A model generated the notes under the pieces. That model worked only from the letters and a program-made list of their open reading frames with translations, was not told the origin of the DNA and searched no databases. A program made the position numbers and the translations under genes. From the NCBI RefSeq assembly GCF_014649795.1, contig NZ_BMTS01000028.1, positions 1 through 64,000 of the forward strand: a stretch of 64,000 nt of DNA, written 5' to 3'. Shown in pieces: positions 63,320 through 64,000 of the stretch (position 1 is the first letter of the stretch; each line of letters begins with the position of its first letter). The stretch is from Streptomyces melanogenes (GTDB lineage: Bacteria > Actinomycetota > Actinomycetes > Streptomycetales > Streptomycetaceae).

Positions 63320-64000
63320 TCAGGCCGCGTCATCGGTGTCCTCCCGCAGCCCCGCGCGGTCGTGGAGGCGGCGCAGCGGCCCCGGGGCCCACCAGTTGGC
63401 GCGGCCCGCCAGGCGCATGAAGGAGGGGACCAGGACCGCGCGGACGAGTGTCGCGTCCAGGATCACCGCCAGGGCCAGGCCGACGCCGAGCAGCTTCAGC
63501 AGCGTCACCCCGGAGACCGCGAAGACGAACAGGACCACGGCCACCAGGACCGCGGCGGCCGTGATGATGCGGCCGGTGTGCTGGAGGCCGAAGGCCACCG
63601 ACTCCGTGTTGTCGCCGGTGAGCAGATAGCGCTCGCGGATACGGGACAGCAGGAACACCTCGTAGTCCATGGAGAGGCCGAAGGCCACGCAGAAGGTCAG
63701 GATCGGGATGGTGGCGTCCAGGGTGCCGGTGTGCAGCGGGCTGCCCACCAGGAACGACAGATGGCCCTCCTGGAAGACGAACACCATCGCCCCGAACGTG
63801 GCGCTGAGGCTGAGGGTGTTGAGCACCAGCGTCTTCAGCGGCATCAGGACGCTCCCGGTGAACAGGAACAGCAGCACCAGCGAGAAGCCCACCACGATGC
63901 CGATCGCCGCCGGGGTGGCCCGGGTGATGGCCGCGGTGCTGTCCTTCACCTCGGCGGCCCGCCCGCCCACCCACACCCCGTCGGTGCCGTCGGGCGGCTC
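63320..64000 (-). CDS. MMPL/RND-type exporter, C-terminal part (cut by window edge)
   Basis: The frame is open to the right edge; about 226 C-terminal residues are visible. It has five transmembrane segments (AIGIVVGFSLVLLFLFTGSVLMPLK, LVLNTLSLSATFGAMVFVFQ, ILTFCVAFGLSMDYEVFLLSRIRERYL with the MMPL signature GLSMDYEVFLLSRI, IITAAAVLVAVVLFVFAVSG and LLGVGLALAVILDATLVRAVLVPSFMRL). MMPL proteins export lipids or antibiotics, driven by proton flow. The N-terminal half lies beyond position 64000. Convergent with the glutamyl-tRNA synthetase gene. Confidence 0.9.
   Translation of the reverse strand, partial: EPPDGTDGVWVGGRAAEVKDSTAAITRATPAAIGIVVGFSLVLLFLFTGSVLMPLKTLVLNTLSLSATFGAMVFVFQEGHLSFLVGSPLHTGTLDATIPILTFCVAFGLSMDYEVFLLSRIRERYLLTGDNTESVAFGLQHTGRIITAAAVLVAVVLFVFAVSGVTLLKLLGVGLALAVILDATLVRAVLVPSFMRLAGRANWWAPGPLRRLHDRAGLREDTDDAA

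Noticed and set aside
1..64000. CRISPR arrays, tRNA and rRNA genes
   Set aside because: I looked for regularly spaced repeats, cloverleaf-like CCA-ending segments and rRNA-like stretches and saw none.

Overview
The window is high-GC actinomycete chromosome, almost certainly Streptomyces. Third codon positions are overwhelmingly G or C, GTG starts are common, and many starts are leaderless (TANNNT about 6 nt before the start codon). Family content also fits: an RsrR-type [2Fe-2S] Rrf2 regulator, HelR with its rifamycin-associated element, an AfsR-like SARP, an ECF41 sigma factor paired with an AhpD-like protein, paired DUF5994 genes and orphan roadblock/LC7 proteins. The mix of small regulator-plus-enzyme pairs, secreted proteins and pseudogenes suggests an accessory or arm-proximal region rather than the conserved core.

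Layout. 0-3.7 kb: a broken transposase-like remnant, two inverted repeats, a four-gene roadblock/LC7 operon with its terminator, a hemerythrin-domain protein and an MFS stub. 3.7-9.7 kb (minus strand): an ABC exporter and a HTH/STAND-NTPase/WD40 protein split by a one-base frameshift. 9.7-14.8 kb: SDR/XRE pair, alpha/beta hydrolase, MFS pseudogene with an internal deletion, and an NmrA-like gene divergent from rsrR with two near-identical operators. 15-22.4 kb: two STAS proteins, two DUF5994 proteins, a fatty-acid desaturase, a TetR unit with two operators, a secreted protein, a di-Mop molbindin, a GNAT and a small helical protein. 22.5-31.6 kb: frameshifted FAD monooxygenase, flavin-reductase-like protein, serine hydrolase, SDR/LysR pair, MarR-type operon, methyltransferase, GNAT and a frameshifted secreted repeat protein. 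31.6-34 kb: helR with an upstream RAE palindrome. 34-42.3 kb: an APH-like kinase, an O-methyltransferase, and three regulator-controlled enzyme units (MarR, PadR, TetR), each with a visible palindromic operator.

42.35-57.44 kb is the most unusual part. It reads as a compact two-armed gene cluster. A minus-strand operon (SDR, a three-domain kinase/kinase/nucleotidyltransferase, a thymidylate-kinase-like protein, an APH-like kinase-fold protein, a Nudix hydrolase and an AfsR-like SARP) diverges from a plus-strand operon. The plus-strand operon begins with a strong promoter, a 20-codon basic peptide gene and a perfect intrinsic terminator. It continues with an M16 metallopeptidase, a GNAT-like protein, a second nucleotidyltransferase, an ABC-2 exporter (one ATPase, two permeases) and a HAD phosphatase. 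Nearly all genes overlap by 4 nt. I recognise no known pathway. The best reading is a peptide- and phosphoryl/nucleotidyl-transfer-based biosynthetic cluster. The alternative for the 20-mer is an attenuator leader peptide rather than a product precursor.

57.4-64 kb: an AhpD-like protein and ECF41 sigma factor (SigJ type) with matching promoter motifs, a large beta-helix/LamG-like protein, a glutamyl-tRNA synthetase of unusual type (possibly a second copy) and the C-terminal part of an MMPL exporter cut by the window edge.

Four genes carry single-base indels, and the two MFS genes are truncated or deleted. Read-level checking would separate assembly error from genuine decay.
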